Notes under the pieces: generated by a model
Databases searched by the model: none
What the model was told of the DNA's origin: nothing
Seen by the model: the letters and a program-made list of their open reading frames with translations, nothing else
Shown: positions 6,438 through 6,989 of the stretch, piece by piece
Position numbering within the stretch: position 1 is the first letter of the stretch
Layout: each line of letters starts with the position of its first letter
Program-made: the position numbers and the translations under genes
NCBI GenBank assembly: GCA_020444005.1
Contig: JAHLLU010000109.1
Span: 1 to 6,989, forward strand
Length of the DNA stretch: 6,989 bases
Direction of reading: 5' to 3'
Source: an archaeon
GTDB lineage: Archaea; Thermoproteota; Bathyarchaeia; TCS64

Positions 6438-6682
6438 TGAGTCGGGGGCTCCTCGACGCCGTAGTAGTTGTCTACGAAGATACAGTAGGCGTCTACTGGG
6501 GCTGTGTTTTCAGGGACGGGGAACTGGTCTTTCAATCCACAGCTTGCGCAGATAATTCTCCCGATATCCTCTTTTTTCTTGAGTATGATTGAAACTGTGT
6601 TCTTACCACAGTTTGGACAAAGATACTGACTTGGCAGTTTGTGTTTTACATATTTTACTACTTTTTGTCTTTTTCGTCCCAT
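6434..6682 (-). CDS. Elf1-like zinc-ribbon transcription elongation factor
   Basis: The 82-residue protein has the Elf1 layout: a strongly basic N-terminal tail (MGRKRQKVVKYVKHK), a four-Cys zinc ribbon made of CPNCG (Cys22, Cys25) and CASCG (Cys45, Cys48) separated by a Lys-rich hairpin, and the C-terminal 'PVDAYCIFVDNYYG' block that matches the conserved 'P-[IV]-D-x-Y-x-x-[WF]-[IV]-D' end of eukaryotic Elf1. Elf1 binds the DNA channel of elongating RNA polymerase II, and the archaeal protein is expected to act on archaeal RNA polymerase. ATG at 6680-6682 is preceded by an excellent GGAGG. The gene starts 29 bases after nadE ends and overlaps GGGP synthase by 4 bases, so it is the middle of a three-gene unit. 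A generic zinc-ribbon protein is the alternative, but the C-terminal block favours Elf1. Confidence 0.87.
   Translation of the reverse strand: MGRKRQKVVKYVKHKLPSQYLCPNCGKNTVSIILKKKEDIGRIICASCGLKDQFPVPENTAPVDAYCIFVDNYYGVEEPPTQ
6449..6454 (-). promoter_or_regulatory. Shine-Dalgarno sequence of GGGP synthase inside elf1
   Basis: GAGGAG on the minus strand, lying in the last codons of elf1 and separated by 11 bases from the GGGP synthase ATG. It fixes that start and supports coupled translation across the ATGA overlap. Confidence 0.65.
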
Positions 6683-6688
6683 TGAATG

Positions 6689-6693
6689 CCTCC
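6689..6693 (-). promoter_or_regulatory. Shine-Dalgarno sequence of elf1
   Basis: GGAGG on the minus strand, 6 bases before the elf1 ATG. It is the best-placed ribosome binding site in the window. It supports the start at 6682 and elf1's position as an internal gene of the nadE transcript. Confidence 0.75.
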
Positions 6694-6711
6694 GATTTAC
6701 TAAGGGATTGG

Positions 6712-6989
6712 TTAACTTAGTCTTAAGATTAATGGAAGTCGTCGTTTATGTTCGTTTGCTTTTATACGCCATAGTATACTGTCTACTATTTCCACTGGTT
6801 TGTCGACTTTTTCAGCTATTTCAGTATTAATGTATCCCTTTTCCCATAGATAGATAATGAGATCAATAGTATCGTAATCACATCCCAGCTCTTTTTCATC
6901 GGTATGACCCTTGTAGAAGCCCGGGCTGGGCGCCTTATCGATTATATTTTGTGGAATTTCGAGATATTTAGCTAATTGACGAATATTAT
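6712..6989 (-). CDS. nadE: NH3-dependent NAD+ synthetase, C-terminal part
   Basis: The reading frame enters from the right edge and ends at TAA (6712-6714), giving 91 residues, roughly the C-terminal third of a ~250-280 residue enzyme. NAD+ synthetase amidates deamido-NAD+ with ATP and ammonia in the last step of NAD synthesis. The visible part has the family's C-terminal landmarks: 'NIRQLAKYLEIPQNIIDKAP' followed by SPGFYKGHTDEKELG (the P-S-x-G-x-x-x-G-x-T-D-E-x-E-L-G signature around the deamido-NAD/ATP site), a 'YDTIDLIIYLWEKG' helix, and the terminal EHKRRLP motif shared by NadE proteins. The catalytic P-loop (SGGxDS) and the start lie outside the window. No glutaminase domain can be judged. 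It is upstream of elf1 by 29 bases in the same direction and is probably co-transcribed with it. Confidence 0.93.
   Translation of the reverse strand, partial: NIRQLAKYLEIPQNIIDKAPSPGFYKGHTDEKELGCDYDTIDLIIYLWEKGYINTEIAEKVDKPVEIVDSILWRIKANEHKRRLPLILRLS

Noticed and set aside
1..6989. CRISPR repeats, insertion sequences, tRNA or rRNA genes, integration sites and defence modules.
   Set aside because: I found no regularly spaced repeats, terminal inverted repeats, transposase motifs or tRNA-like cloverleaf; the window is almost fully occupied by conserved housekeeping genes.

Overview
This window is a compact stretch of an archaeal chromosome, not a mobile or accessory region. The diagnostic genes are the large subunit of DNA polymerase D (DP2), a geranylgeranylglyceryl phosphate synthase for ether lipids, the chromatin protein Alba, Sec61-beta and an Elf1-type transcription elongation factor. 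PolD argues against a classical crenarchaeon, while archaeal Elf1 is known mainly from TACK and Asgard lineages. I therefore infer a PolD-bearing TACK or Asgard archaeon (for example a Thorarchaeota-, Bathyarchaeota- or Thaumarchaeota-like genome). This placement is an inference and was not tested by phylogeny. Base composition by eye is moderate and even, with no island of foreign composition.

Layout from left to right: the 3' end of an OB-fold single-strand nucleic-acid-binding protein on the + strand (1-227) converges, with a 6-base gap, on a class III PLP-dependent aminotransferase (234-1565, - strand). All remaining genes are also on the - strand. In their transcription order, from the right edge leftwards, they are: the C-terminal part of NH3-dependent NAD+ synthetase (6712-6989), Elf1 (6434-6682), GGGP synthase (5691-6437), PolD large subunit DP2 (2171-5608), Sec61-beta (1949-2122), Alba (1615-1899) and the aminotransferase. 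Intergenic gaps are 82 bases or less and nothing over 300 bases is gene-free.

Start-site signals suggest how the block is transcribed. elf1, GGGP synthase and alba have purine-rich Shine-Dalgarno sequences, as expected for internal operon genes. DP2, Sec61-beta and the aminotransferase lack one but have AT-rich TATA-like elements about 30-50 bases upstream, as expected for first genes with short leaders. The likely units are nadE-elf1-GGGPS, DP2, sec61beta-alba, and the aminotransferase.

Together the genes cover replication (DP2, OB-fold protein), chromatin (Alba), transcription elongation (Elf1), membrane lipid synthesis (GGGPS), protein translocation (Sec61-beta), NAD synthesis and amino-acid metabolism. 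I see no CRISPR array, insertion sequence, tRNA, rRNA, toxin-antitoxin pair or defence locus, and no clearly undescribed system. The points worth a second look are at the level of single proteins and gene arrangement.
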